A program made the translations under genes and the position numbers. DNA of 43,874 bases. Source: CBDVBD01 sp965372135 (GTDB taxonomy: Bacteria; Electryoneota; RPQS01; CBDVBD01). Of this stretch, positions 1 through 8,368 are shown in pieces. Numbering within the stretch: position 1 is the first letter of the stretch; each line of letters opens with the position of its first letter. The stretch is from NCBI GenBank assembly GCA_965372135.1, contig CBDVBD010000007.1, positions 1 through 43,874 of the forward strand. Direction: 5' to 3'. Under the pieces are notes generated by a model. It did not search any database and had not been told where the DNA came from. It saw nothing but the letters and a program-made list of their open reading frames with translations.

Positions 1-3
1 AGA

Positions 4-27
4 CTGGCAGACGAGGGCGTCTGCCAG
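4..27. repeat. Perfect 10-bp hairpin at the left edge
   Basis: CTGGCAGACG (4-13) and CGTCTGCCAG (18-27) are perfect inverted arms around a 4-nt loop. No T-run follows on either strand, so it is not a classic intrinsic terminator. It could be the 3' hairpin of a gene left of the window or an intergenic palindromic repeat. From 28 to 190 I see only AT-rich sequence with no gene. Confidence 0.5.
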
Positions 28-190
28 CACGATTTACAAATGGTAATGGGCGTTGATAATGTGTTTTATTTTATTTGAATTGATCTGCCGATTGGATATA
101 CTCCACCCTCACTACATTAGACGCAAATGTGTAACTAAATGTTCCACATACTTGAATTTTTCTAAATTATTTATGGCAATGTATTTATGT

Positions 191-223
191 AAAAACAGCC
201 CCCGCTGAGAACTGCGGGGGCTG
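191..223 (-). terminator. Rho-independent terminator of the sorting-domain protein gene
   Basis: CAGCCCCCGC (196-205) pairs perfectly with GCGGGGGCTG (214-223) around an 8-nt loop. Read on the minus strand the stem is followed by TTTTT (191-195). It lies 27 nt past the stop codon of the minus-strand gene ending at 251. Confidence 0.9.
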
Positions 224-250
224 CGGACAGGTTATATCCTGCAAATTCGG

Positions 251-1432
251 CTACTTTAACAACATCATTCGGCGGACATCCTGGTACCCGTTGACCGCCA
301 TTTTATAGAAATACATGCCGCTGGGCTGGTTAAGTGCATTCCAGCGGACATGGTAAATCCCCGGTGACTGCTCCCCATCAATCAGCTTCGCCACTTCCTG
401 ACCGGTCACGTTGTACACGGTCAACGTCACATTACCCTGCACTGGAAGCTGATACCGGATTTCCGTGCTGGGGTTGAACGGATTTGGATAGTTCTGATCC
501 AGCAAGTAGCCGGTGATTACCACCGGTTCTGATGTCACACTCACATAAGCCCCCAAGCCAGTCAAAACAGCATCCATATATTCAGCGGTTGTGTTGGCGC
601 CATTGACAAAACCCTCGACACCACAGGTGGAAAATGCAGTGTAGAAAGTCCCTCCGTCGTACTGCACCGCACAGATACCCGTGCCTGGAGATGTAATATT
701 TAAAAGACCCTGATCACGAGGTGACAAAAGATCCATCCATATTGTGGCAGCACCGTAAGGATCCATGCCTGAATAACTTAATCCTTGAGCAAATGATCCA
801 GCAACACCATCAACCGAAAAGAGAGAATCCGTCATAAAATCCTGTAAAACACTGGATACTCCAAGATAATCATAAGGAAACTGTCCTGGACTGAACGATC
901 CTGCATTGGGATAACTGGCATACAAGTAATCCTGTGCATTCAGAAATAAGGTGCCGCCCTGATCGAGAAATAATCCCAAGTTCGTCTCATCAGTGGCAGT
1001 AAGCACATCAATACCATAGAATCCCCAGGTTTCACCGGTGAACCAGATGATGCAATCGTAATTCAGCATCTCGGAAATGTCCGGTCCATTTCCGATTAAC
1101 GTACCAGGATCTGACCAATCCACGGTGAACACATCATAGGTGGTATAGCCAGCGGCATCCAGGGCGGCGGTGTAGATGCTATCGATGTCTAAATAGGTGT
1201 CGCCATTATTGGGCCCGCCGTCATCGTCCACCACCAAAATAGTTTCGATTTCCAAATAGGGGGAATTGGAATAGATCCAAGTTGGTGAACCCTGACCCGA
1301 CGGAACTCTGTGTTGAAACCGGGTCGCTCCCGGAACTTTCTTGTTACTGGCGGCATCTACCGCCAGCACCGGCATTGCAATTAGCGATACCACCAATATC
1401 GCTGCAATTGCCAAGGTTATTGACTTCTGCAT
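251..1432 (-). CDS. Secreted protein with C-terminal FlgD-like (type IX-style) sorting domain
   Basis: A 393-residue exported protein. The N-terminus (about 1-25) is a signal peptide: Lys, a hydrophobic stretch and a VLA cleavage-like site. Residues about 65-295 begin with ILVVDDDGG and contain GGTLFLNAQ; the alternating strand-helix pattern resembles the flavodoxin/class I amidotransferase-like domain found beside secreted peptidases, but I see no catalytic triad. The last ~85 residues (DQNYPNPFNPSTEIRYQLP, then LTVYNVTGQEVAKL, ending MMLLK) are the FlgD-Ig-like C-terminal domain common in FCB-group secreted proteins, where it directs type IX secretion or surface anchoring. The ATG start is preceded by GGGAGG. 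The gene is single, with its own promoter and terminator. Substrate or role is unknown; cell-surface or extracellular location is inferred from the two end signals. Confidence 0.85.
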   Translation of the reverse strand: MQKSITLAIAAILVVSLIAMPVLAVDAASNKKVPGATRFQHRVPSGQGSPTWIYSNSPYLEIETILVVDDDGGPNNGDTYLDIDSIYTAALDAAGYTTYDVFTVDWSDPGTLIGNGPDISEMLNYDCIIWFTGETWGFYGIDVLTATDETNLGLFLDQGGTLFLNAQDYLYASYPNAGSFSPGQFPYDYLGVSSVLQDFMTDSLFSVDGVAGSFAQGLSYSGMDPYGAATIWMDLLSPRDQGLLNITSPGTGICAVQYDGGTFYTAFSTCGVEGFVNGANTTAEYMDAVLTGLGAYVSVTSEPVVITGYLLDQNYPNPFNPSTEIRYQLPVQGNVTLTVYNVTGQEVAKLIDGEQSPGIYHVRWNALNQPSGMYFYKMAVNGYQDVRRMMLLK

Positions 1433-1496
1433 CTCGACCTCCCGTGATTGTTATGCCCTCATTTTACTGCAGGTCGCCCCGCAGAACTGTTTTTCG

Positions 1497-1526
1497 CTAT
1501 AACACTTTAACAAAAAAATTGGTCAA
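1497..1526 (-). promoter_or_regulatory. Predicted sigma-70-like promoter of the sorting-domain protein
   Basis: On the minus strand TTGACC (1526-1521) is followed after 18 nt by TTATAG (1502-1497), giving a leader of roughly 55-60 nt before the start codon at 1432. The rest of the 362-nt divergent gap (1433-1795) holds this promoter, the tdh promoter and AT-rich sequence; I see no other gene in it. Confidence 0.5.
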
Positions 1527-1662
1527 ATGCAAGCAAAAAATTGCTAAGATACTGTATTTTACATTTTCTTACACCATTGGAAAATTAGACAATTACATTC
1601 ATCCACTTATCTGTTAGGTAATATTATATATATTTCCTGAATCGTGAATTTCTACTTTCTGC

Positions 1663-1691
1663 TTGACATTATCACAATCAAATCGTACATT
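1663..1691 (+). promoter_or_regulatory. Predicted strong promoter of tdh-kbl
   Basis: TTGACA (1663-1668), a 17-nt spacer and TACATT (1686-1691) match sigma-70 spacing. It leaves a leader of about 98 nt before tdh. A second TATAAT (1741-1746) lies closer to the gene but has only a poor -35 (GAATTT), so it is a weaker candidate. Confidence 0.65.
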
Positions 1692-1795
1692 CAAAAGCTA
1701 AACCGTTTACTACACGTGAATTTCTTAACAAAGAATCCGCTATAATTCCCCGATCAGAATATTTTTCTTAATGCATAGTAATAAAGGAGTTACCG

Positions 1796-2884
1796 ATGGC
1801 TGATACGATGAAAGCCGTGGTGAAAACCAAACCGGAACTAGGTGCAGAATTGCTGGAAATTCCCATCCCTGAGATTCAGGATGACCAGGTGTTAGTGAAA
1901 GTCCGTGCCACCTCGATTTGCGGGACGGATGTACATATCTACAAGTGGGACCCCTGGTCGGATGCTCGTATCGGACAGGGAAATCTACCCCAGACTTTGG
2001 GGCACGAAGTGGCTGGCGATGTGGTGGAAGTTGGGCGTTCGGTTAAAGGCATCAAAGTGGGTGATTACGTGTCCGCTGAAACCCACATCCCCCATTCCCA
2101 GGATTTGCAAGCCCTGTTAGGGCAGATGCACATCGGGGAAAGAATGAAAATCTTGGGCGTGGACTGCGACGGCGCATTCGCCGAATATTTCGCAGTGCCG
2201 GAAGTAGTGTGCTGGGTGAACGATAAGTCGATCCCACCGGAATGGGCAACCATCCAGGAGCCGTTGGGGAACGCCACTTACGCCACCTTGGGTGAGGATG
2301 CCGACGTGGCAGGGAAATCCATGGTCATCTTCGGTGACGGACCCATTTCGTTGTTTGCAGTGGGTGTGGCAAGAGCCTGCGGCGTTACCGATATTTTCTT
2401 GGTGGGCAAGTACGATTTCAATATGGACATCGGCAAAAGGATGGGCGCCGACCACCTGCTGTACGCCAATAAAGAGGACGTGAACCGGGTGGAATACGTT
2501 AAAGACCATACGAACGGTTACGGAGCCGACATCGTGCTGGAGATGGTGGGGAATTATTTGTCGTTAGATGAAGGCTTCAAGATGCTGCGCAAGGGCGGTC
2601 GTTTCACCGCCTTCGGCATCGCCCCGGAATCTCCCTGCCCGATCGATTACAACAACGGTATCGTGTTCAAAGGCTGCCAAATCCACGGCATCAGCGGACG
2701 CAAGATGTTCGATACCTGGTACCGGGTTCGGAACCTGTTGGCATCCAAGCGTTTGGACCCGTCGCCGGTAATCACCCATCGATTCCTGTTGGATGACTTC
2801 GAAAAGGGGTTCGAAAAAATGATCGAACGACCGCGGAAATCCGCCAAAATCATCCTGTTCCCCGATCCCAACGAGATGAAATAG
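1796..2884 (+). CDS. tdh: L-threonine 3-dehydrogenase, variant lacking structural-zinc cysteines
   Basis: A medium-chain dehydrogenase of 362 residues (the E. coli enzyme has 341) that oxidises L-threonine to 2-amino-3-ketobutyrate with NAD+. The catalytic-zinc site is present: C42 in SICGTDVHIY, H70-E71 in LGHEVAG, and E155 in QEPLGNA. The C-terminal signature RKMFDTWYRVRNLL matches threonine dehydrogenases. The product is consumed by the next gene, kbl, which supports the assignment over other zinc alcohol dehydrogenases. Two oddities: the lobe that normally carries four cysteines binding structural zinc (here about 96-125) has none at those positions, and the nucleotide loop reads GDGPIS rather than GAGPIG (S185 for the third Gly). 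The start has an AAGGAG ribosome site at good spacing. It is the first gene of a two-gene operon. Confidence 0.9.
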   Translation: MADTMKAVVKTKPELGAELLEIPIPEIQDDQVLVKVRATSICGTDVHIYKWDPWSDARIGQGNLPQTLGHEVAGDVVEVGRSVKGIKVGDYVSAETHIPHSQDLQALLGQMHIGERMKILGVDCDGAFAEYFAVPEVVCWVNDKSIPPEWATIQEPLGNATYATLGEDADVAGKSMVIFGDGPISLFAVGVARACGVTDIFLVGKYDFNMDIGKRMGADHLLYANKEDVNRVEYVKDHTNGYGADIVLEMVGNYLSLDEGFKMLRKGGRFTAFGIAPESPCPIDYNNGIVFKGCQIHGISGRKMFDTWYRVRNLLASKRLDPSPVITHRFLLDDFEKGFEKMIERPRKSAKIILFPDPNEMK

Positions 2885-2906
2885 TAATGAATTACATAAT
2901 CATCGA

Positions 2907-2933
2907 CGGGTGGCTTTACATTGATTCCACCCG
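2907..2933 (+). repeat. Intergenic hairpin between tdh and kbl
   Basis: CGGGTGG (2907-2913) pairs with CCACCCG (2927-2933) around a 13-nt loop, just upstream of the kbl ribosome site AAGGAGG. It has no T-run, so it may be a processing or mRNA-stabilising stem rather than a terminator. This role is inference. Confidence 0.45.
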
Positions 2934-2957
2934 AATACCGAAGGAGGATTCTAAGCT

Positions 2958-4187
2958 ATGATCGGAAAAATGAAAGACTGGATTACCGAGGAATTGAATG
3001 GGGTGCGCGAAGCGGGCTTATTCAAAGAGGAGCGGGTGATTATGTCACCCCAAGGCGCTGAAATCAAAGTGGCGCAAGGTGAGGTTATCAACTTCTGCGC
3101 CAACAACTACTTAGGATTGGGCGACCATCCGGAATTGATCAAGCGCGCCAAAGAAATCTTGGATGAACGCGGCTACGGATTGTCATCGGTGCGCTTCATC
3201 TGCGGCACCCAGGACATCCACAAAGAGCTGGAAAAGAAAATCGCCACCTTCTTAGGCACCGACGATACCATCCTGTACTCGTCCTGCTTCGACGCCAACG
3301 GCGGTTTGTTCGAATGCACCTTGGGTGCGGAAGACGCCATCATCACCGACGCCCTGAATCACGCATCGGTGATCGACGGTATCCGTTTATGCAAAGCCAA
3401 ACGTTTCATCTTCAACCACACCGACATGCGTGACGTAGAGGAAGTCGATCAGGAAACCGGTAAAAAGGGCATGGGATTGGAACGCTGCCTGAAAGAAGCT
3501 CAGGACTGCCGATTCCGCATGATCGCCACCGACGGGGTGTTTTCCATGGACGGCGATATCGCTAAATTGCAGGAAATCTGCGACTTAGCGGAAAAATACG
3601 ACGCACTGGTCATGATCGATGACTCTCATTCCAGCGGCTTCATGGGTGCGCATGGCAAAGGCACCCACGAACACTGCGGCGTCTTGGGCCGGGTGGATAT
3701 CATCACCTCCACGTTGGGCAAGGCGCTGGGCGGCGCATCCGGTGGATTCACCTCCGGACGCCAGGAAATTATCGACTTACTGCGCCAGCGGTCACGCCCC
3801 TACCTGTTCTCCAACACCATGCCGCCTCCGGTGGTGGGGTCCGCCATCAAGGTGATCGACCTGCTGTCCGAAAGCACTGATCTCCGCGACAAGCTGGAAA
3901 GCAGCACCATGTACTTCCGGGAAGAGATGACCTCCCGCGGCTTCGACATCCGCCCCGGCGTGCATCCCATCGTACCGATCATGCTCTACGATGCGCCGTT
4001 GGCTCAAAAATTCGCAGTCCGGTTGCTGGACGAAGGCATCTACGTGATTGGATTTTTCTTCCCGGTGGTTCCCAGAGGACAAGCGCGAATCCGGGTTCAG
4101 GTGTCCGCAGCACACAACAGAGACCATTTAGACAAAGCCATTGCAGCATTCGAAAAAATCGGAAAAGAACTGGGTGTGTTGAAATAG
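2958..4187 (+). CDS. kbl: Glycine C-acetyltransferase (2-amino-3-ketobutyrate CoA ligase)
   Basis: A 409-residue PLP enzyme of the alpha-oxoamine synthase family, close to the usual ~398 residues. It cleaves 2-amino-3-ketobutyrate with CoA to glycine and acetyl-CoA, completing threonine breakdown begun by Tdh. Visible landmarks are the substrate-binding NFCANNYLGL near the N-terminus, NHASVIDG (H135) stacking on PLP, DDSHSSGFMG (D221, H224), and the Schiff-base lysine K255 in STLGKALGGASGG. A strong AAGGAGG site precedes the ATG. It lies 73 nt after tdh in the same orientation, the standard order of this operon. Related enzymes (AONS/BioF, ALAS) share the fold, but the tdh neighbour decides the call. 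Confidence 0.95.
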   Translation: MIGKMKDWITEELNGVREAGLFKEERVIMSPQGAEIKVAQGEVINFCANNYLGLGDHPELIKRAKEILDERGYGLSSVRFICGTQDIHKELEKKIATFLGTDDTILYSSCFDANGGLFECTLGAEDAIITDALNHASVIDGIRLCKAKRFIFNHTDMRDVEEVDQETGKKGMGLERCLKEAQDCRFRMIATDGVFSMDGDIAKLQEICDLAEKYDALVMIDDSHSSGFMGAHGKGTHEHCGVLGRVDIITSTLGKALGGASGGFTSGRQEIIDLLRQRSRPYLFSNTMPPPVVGSAIKVIDLLSESTDLRDKLESSTMYFREEMTSRGFDIRPGVHPIVPIMLYDAPLAQKFAVRLLDEGIYVIGFFFPVVPRGQARIRVQVSAAHNRDHLDKAIAAFEKIGKELGVLK

Positions 4188-4233
4188 CACTCCTTCGGAA
4201 CACAATATTATTGAAATCTGATTGTTCCGCAAC

Positions 4234-4270
4234 CACAGCGGACCGGACAATAAGGGTCCGGTCCGCTGTG
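4234..4270. terminator. 15-bp perfect hairpin at the kbl / membrane-protein junction
   Basis: CACAGCGGACCGGAC (4234-4248) and its exact complement (4256-4270) enclose a 7-nt loop. It sits between the ends of two convergent genes, so it probably terminates transcription on both sides. The following T-run is weak on both strands. Confidence 0.75.
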
Positions 4271-4286
4271 TCATGTTTCTTCAACT

Positions 4287-4317
4287 GTGATAATCATAAA
4301 AGTCGTGTGATTATCAC
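4287..4317. repeat. Inverted repeat of GTGATAATCA
   Basis: GTGATAATCA (4287-4296) and TGATTATCAC (4308-4317) are exact complements around 11 nt. The right part is itself a palindrome, GTGATTATCAC (4307-4317). The same core recurs at 39590-39604. It could be a second stem of the terminator region or a binding site. Confidence 0.5.
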
Positions 4318-4319
4318 TG

Positions 4320-6002
4320 CTAAGGTTGAATCTTCTTGGAAATCCAATCGGATTTTTTCGATTCGATCAATTTGAATATCGCCGCTTCCGCTTGACCTTG
4401 CTGGACATGATATATCATGTTGGCTTTTGGGAACTTGGTTCTCACCCTGAGTACTTCATAGATATTGAACGCATACAAATACACCGGTTGGTTGGGATAT
4501 AGGATTACCCCGCTTTCGATGAAGCCAAACTGCAAATCCGTCCTGCCTGTCAATGCAAAATAGGACAGATATTCGTAACTTTTTGCAGGACGAAGATTAT
4601 ATAAATGTGCCCGGGTATATAAGGTGGCGATTTCTTGTGCCTGTGTGCGAGTCAGAGCTTGTAACTCCCTTTCCTTATTGAGTGTGTGTCCTTTGAAAAA
4701 ATAAATCCGACCATTCTTGGGTACATATTCAGTTCCATCGAAAATCATCCCGTGAAATGTCTGACTTAAATGGACCAGGTATCTAATCTTTCTCACAGGT
4801 ATCCTCACCGTGGGCACATCCATGGTCCCCATCACCACCCCCCCAATTATAAGCACAGTAAACACCAACGCCCACGACGAAAGTTGGGATTCCTTGGGAC
4901 GGGGTATTTTAAAGAAGGTGAGTATATTCTTCCCGGTGATAAACAATCCGGAAATTATTAACGGCGTGATTCCGAAAATAAAAAACCTTAAATAGTTGGA
5001 CGATTCACCACGCACTAACATATAATGCACCAATCCCAGCAGTGCCATTAGTGCAAAAATCCGATAATACGGCACGAAAAACAAGACAAACACCAATAAC
5101 ATCACCATTAAAATCAATAACATCACCTGGGCGACACTGATCGGAACAGCCGTCATTATTGCGACGACCAGAATCCCAGCGGCAATTGCCCATAGGGGCG
5201 AAGTGAAACGACCGTTAGCTATTCGATATACAATAAGTTGCACAATTCCGGCAAATATTAATGGCGCGATGCGGGGAAACATAATTATGCGCCCCATCAG
5301 TTCAATTCGACCTCCAATATATTGCATCAAAGACGTTTCCGGACTGAGTATTTTTTCCCCGCTTGGCTCCATCAATGAGATCAGCACAACAAAGAGTAAA
5401 GGAACAGAAATTCCCACTACCATCATCCAGGCGTTCTTAGCAAACATTCGAAGATGAAACACCAGAAAGGCAAGCATCATTACAGCCAATGTCAGCCCGG
5501 CAAAGGCGTGGGTTCCCAGCGCAATCAACGCAAATATCACCGTCAGTAGTAAATCCCGACCGCGATGATCCGGGTCCCTAAAGCCTGTAATAAACCAATA
5601 GAACGCCAAACAGAACCATCCCACATCCCAGGAATAAAATATCCCGTGCAGCGCATTGAACGGGTAATACAGGATGTGGTTAAACAGGGGAAACAGCGCC
5701 ATCAAGCTAAAATACGCCACCGTATCGTTGGTGTTTTGACGAACCAACATGTAATAACACACCAGTGTGAATAAGAAACCGATAAAGTTGGCAAGAATAA
5801 AAGGCAAGGCTGCCTGACCAAACAGTTGATTGATCACCGACAGCATAAGGAAGGACACCGGGCGGTAATGGTTAATAATTCCTGGAAACTTTAACGCCTC
5901 CCAGAATCCAGGGTGATTCTGAAACCAGCGCAAATGAGTGCCTGCCTCATTGCGAAACCATATATCCACACCCAGGACAAGTATCGCCCATACAACCAAC
6001 AA
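4320..6002 (-). CDS. Polytopic membrane protein, possibly a GT-C-type glycosyltransferase
   Basis: About 560 residues with roughly ten or more hydrophobic segments filling residues 1-400, then a soluble C-terminal region of about 160 residues. The early segment with NHYRPVSFLML after a first membrane helix resembles the first periplasmic loop of dolichyl-phosphate-mannose-type (GT-C) transferases, but I do not see a clear catalytic Asp motif there, so function is left open. The start is uncertain. The TTG at 6002 has no ribosome site and falls inside the first membrane helix. The frame stays open upstream to 6056, and AGGAG (6051-6055) sits 9 nt before an in-frame ATA at 6041-6039, which would restore the whole helix. 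It is divergent from the membrane protein at 6188, hinting at joint work on envelope glycans. Confidence 0.7.
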   Translation of the reverse strand: MLVVWAILVLGVDIWFRNEAGTHLRWFQNHPGFWEALKFPGIINHYRPVSFLMLSVINQLFGQAALPFILANFIGFLFTLVCYYMLVRQNTNDTVAYFSLMALFPLFNHILYYPFNALHGIFYSWDVGWFCLAFYWFITGFRDPDHRGRDLLLTVIFALIALGTHAFAGLTLAVMMLAFLVFHLRMFAKNAWMMVVGISVPLLFVVLISLMEPSGEKILSPETSLMQYIGGRIELMGRIIMFPRIAPLIFAGIVQLIVYRIANGRFTSPLWAIAAGILVVAIMTAVPISVAQVMLLILMVMLLVFVLFFVPYYRIFALMALLGLVHYMLVRGESSNYLRFFIFGITPLIISGLFITGKNILTFFKIPRPKESQLSSWALVFTVLIIGGVVMGTMDVPTVRIPVRKIRYLVHLSQTFHGMIFDGTEYVPKNGRIYFFKGHTLNKERELQALTRTQAQEIATLYTRAHLYNLRPAKSYEYLSYFALTGRTDLQFGFIESGVILYPNQPVYLYAFNIYEVLRVRTKFPKANMIYHVQQGQAEAAIFKLIESKKSDWISKKIQP

Positions 6003-6187
6003 GGCACAAAATAGCGGTAGATATTTACGTGATTGGTCTATGGTTGAATTCTCCTGTTAAGTTAAATAATCACACAGACAAAGAACTGAATCAAATATTG
6101 TGATGAATGCTGGCGTCACGCCGAATATACTGAATTTATTCCTATTTCGCAAGAAGAAAAGCCGCCACTATTCAGTTAAAATCGACA

Positions 6188-8221
6188 ATGGTTACCAACA
6201 TTAGAAATGGAAAATCACCGATGAGGTGGTATCATGTTTTTGTCCTAACGGCACTTTCCGCGGGGATAATCCTCTTAGGATGGAAACTGGCTTTCATCCA
6301 GGACGACGCATTTATCGTCATGCGTTACGCCGCTAACCTGCTGGCGGGGAACGGGCTGGTCTTCAACCCGGGGCAGTGGGTGGAAGGATACACCTGCCCT
6401 CTGTGGGTGATGACTTTAGCCGCCGCAGGGGCTGTGGGATTAGACATGGCGGCAGCGGCTCGATTCTTAGGCATCCTGTGCGCTGTCGCGACCCTCTGGG
6501 TCACCTTCGCCATTGGAAACCGATTGCGACACCAGGACGACCCATCGTGGCTGCCGCTAATTGCACCCATCTTGATCGCCTCAAATCCTGCTTTCGTCAG
6601 TTTCGCCACTTGCGGACTGGACACCGCCTTATTCGCATTCCTGCTCATTGCCACCACCGGAGCATTATTGAAGCCCCGCCAAACGGCGGTATTTCCGGTA
6701 TGGCTGGCATTGGGTTATGTCCTTCTGACCCTGACCCGCCCGGAAGGATTTCTGGTATTTATTACGGCGGTACTGTACGTCGTTTTCAGAATCCGAAAAG
6801 CCTCAGCCAGCTTAGAATCATTGTTGCCACCGGTGGCGGCATACGTGATATTAATGGCGGTTATCACCACCTGGCGTTGGGTGACCTACGGGTATCCGTT
6901 TCCCAATCCCGCCTATGCCAAAGTGTTCCTCGACCAGCAATCCCTGCGGTTTGGGGTTCAATATGCTTGGAAGTTCTTAGCGAGTTACGGTTGGTTCGGC
7001 GGGTTAATCATCATTGTCGCGCTTCCCACCTTCATACGGCACACACGGCAAGCTGCCTGGAGGTACTTAGCGATCCTGTTCGGGATATTCACACTATACA
7101 TCATCGCGGTTGGCGGCGATGTATTGAAGGGATTACGTTTCTTTGTGCCCCTGTTTCCGCTGTGGGCACTGCTGATCCAGGGTGGCATCGGGATAATTCG
7201 CTGCAAGTTCCCGGCTAAGCCGGCGCTGGCAGCGTCGATTTCCATCGTAATCGCGATTGCAGCGGTGGCGGCGCAGCTTGGCAACATTCCCGAAGAAGCA
7301 GATCGCGCCGACCTTGAAAGCGGCTTAACCGAAAAGATGACCATCCTGGCAAAATGGCTCCATACCCATCAGCCGCCGGAAACCACCATCGCAGCAAACT
7401 CCATCGGGGCTTTGGGGTACTATACCGGCTACCACATCATCGATATGGTGGGATTAATTGACGAAACCATCGCTCATCACCCCAATTTGATCGAAGGCAT
7501 AGAGTCCCCTACCAAGGAGCGCACTTATAACGCCGATCACGTCCTGGGTCAGCATCCCGATTTCATCGCATTCGACACCCACGACAAACCCAACCACGCG
7601 GGGGATTTCGCGCTGTACATGCATCCGGATTTCCGCCACCGTTATTATCGATATCCGGTGTGGACTCCGGAACGGGAATGGGAAATGACGATTTTCAAAG
7701 CCAAGTCAATTCCTGATGACGTAAACTGGGCAAATGATTCACCCATTCCCCTTGAAGCGATAGTTGCCCTTCGACAAGGTATGGCAACCGTGTCCAAAGC
7801 ACCGGAAACAGCATTGGAACCGTTCAAGAGGGCTTTAGCGCTGTCCCCGCCGGATTTTGCCCAACCTCTGGAATGGCTGGGAATGATGGAACTCTACTAC
7901 CGCGATAGACCCAAGGCTCGCAAACTGTTCCTGCAGGCATTGGCTGTGGACTCGTTTTCGGTGAATGCCCTCCGTTACTTAGCTAAAATGTCCCACAATG
8001 ATGGTGACAACGAACAAGCGTTGCGCTGGGGACGTCAACTCATCAGAATGGCGCCACATGCTCCCGAAGGGTGGTTAACAGTCGCCTGGATTTTGTCCAA
8101 TCAGGACAAAAAGGAAGAAGCGGTAGCATTATTATTAAAAGCACGGGAAACTATGGGCGATCATCCCGGTATAATAGAATTGATTGGCTCTTTGAAATCC
8201 GGAAATCACAACGGCGGGTAA
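6188..8221 (+). CDS. AftB-like GT-C membrane glycosyltransferase with C-terminal TPR region
   Basis: 677 residues. After a first membrane helix comes QDDAFIVMRYAANLL followed by GNGLVFNPGQWVEGYTCPLW. This double-Asp plus 'GLVFNPG..VEGYT' pattern is the hallmark of AftB-type (GT89-like) lipid-sugar-dependent transferases, in which the Asp pair is catalytic in the periplasmic loop. About ten further membrane helices run to residue ~360. A periplasmic domain follows (about 370-520), with YHIIDMVGLIDE as in related proteins. The last ~145 residues are helical repeats of TPR type (for example PDFAQPLEWLGMMELYYRD and ALRWGRQLIRMAP). Arabinan is not expected in this organism group, so the real donor and acceptor are unknown. 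The start at 6188 has no clear ribosome site; an ATG at 6221 (MRWYHVF) after GGAAAA is a real alternative. Confidence 0.8.
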   Translation: MVTNIRNGKSPMRWYHVFVLTALSAGIILLGWKLAFIQDDAFIVMRYAANLLAGNGLVFNPGQWVEGYTCPLWVMTLAAAGAVGLDMAAAARFLGILCAVATLWVTFAIGNRLRHQDDPSWLPLIAPILIASNPAFVSFATCGLDTALFAFLLIATTGALLKPRQTAVFPVWLALGYVLLTLTRPEGFLVFITAVLYVVFRIRKASASLESLLPPVAAYVILMAVITTWRWVTYGYPFPNPAYAKVFLDQQSLRFGVQYAWKFLASYGWFGGLIIIVALPTFIRHTRQAAWRYLAILFGIFTLYIIAVGGDVLKGLRFFVPLFPLWALLIQGGIGIIRCKFPAKPALAASISIVIAIAAVAAQLGNIPEEADRADLESGLTEKMTILAKWLHTHQPPETTIAANSIGALGYYTGYHIIDMVGLIDETIAHHPNLIEGIESPTKERTYNADHVLGQHPDFIAFDTHDKPNHAGDFALYMHPDFRHRYYRYPVWTPEREWEMTIFKAKSIPDDVNWANDSPIPLEAIVALRQGMATVSKAPETALEPFKRALALSPPDFAQPLEWLGMMELYYRDRPKARKLFLQALAVDSFSVNALRYLAKMSHNDGDNEQALRWGRQLIRMAPHAPEGWLTVAWILSNQDKKEEAVALLLKARETMGDHPGIIELIGSLKSGNHNGG

Positions 8222-8261
8222 CAAAATTCATAACCTTACGAGAAATTAAGTGCAACTTTTG

Positions 8262-8290
8262 TTGACTTTCACTAAGAAATTTCGTACATT
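8262..8290 (+). promoter_or_regulatory. Predicted promoter of the aminotransferase
   Basis: TTGACT (8262-8267), a 17-nt spacer and TACATT (8285-8290). The -10 is preceded by TTCG, closely like the tdh promoter (ATCG-TACATT). The transcript would start about 70 nt before the ATG at 8369. Confidence 0.65.
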
Positions 8291-8368
8291 TACCACCCAT
8301 CTTTAAACACAACAAGTAATAATACCCCATTCCCATTGAGTTTTTGGGCTCACTTTTGGAAGGTTCAC

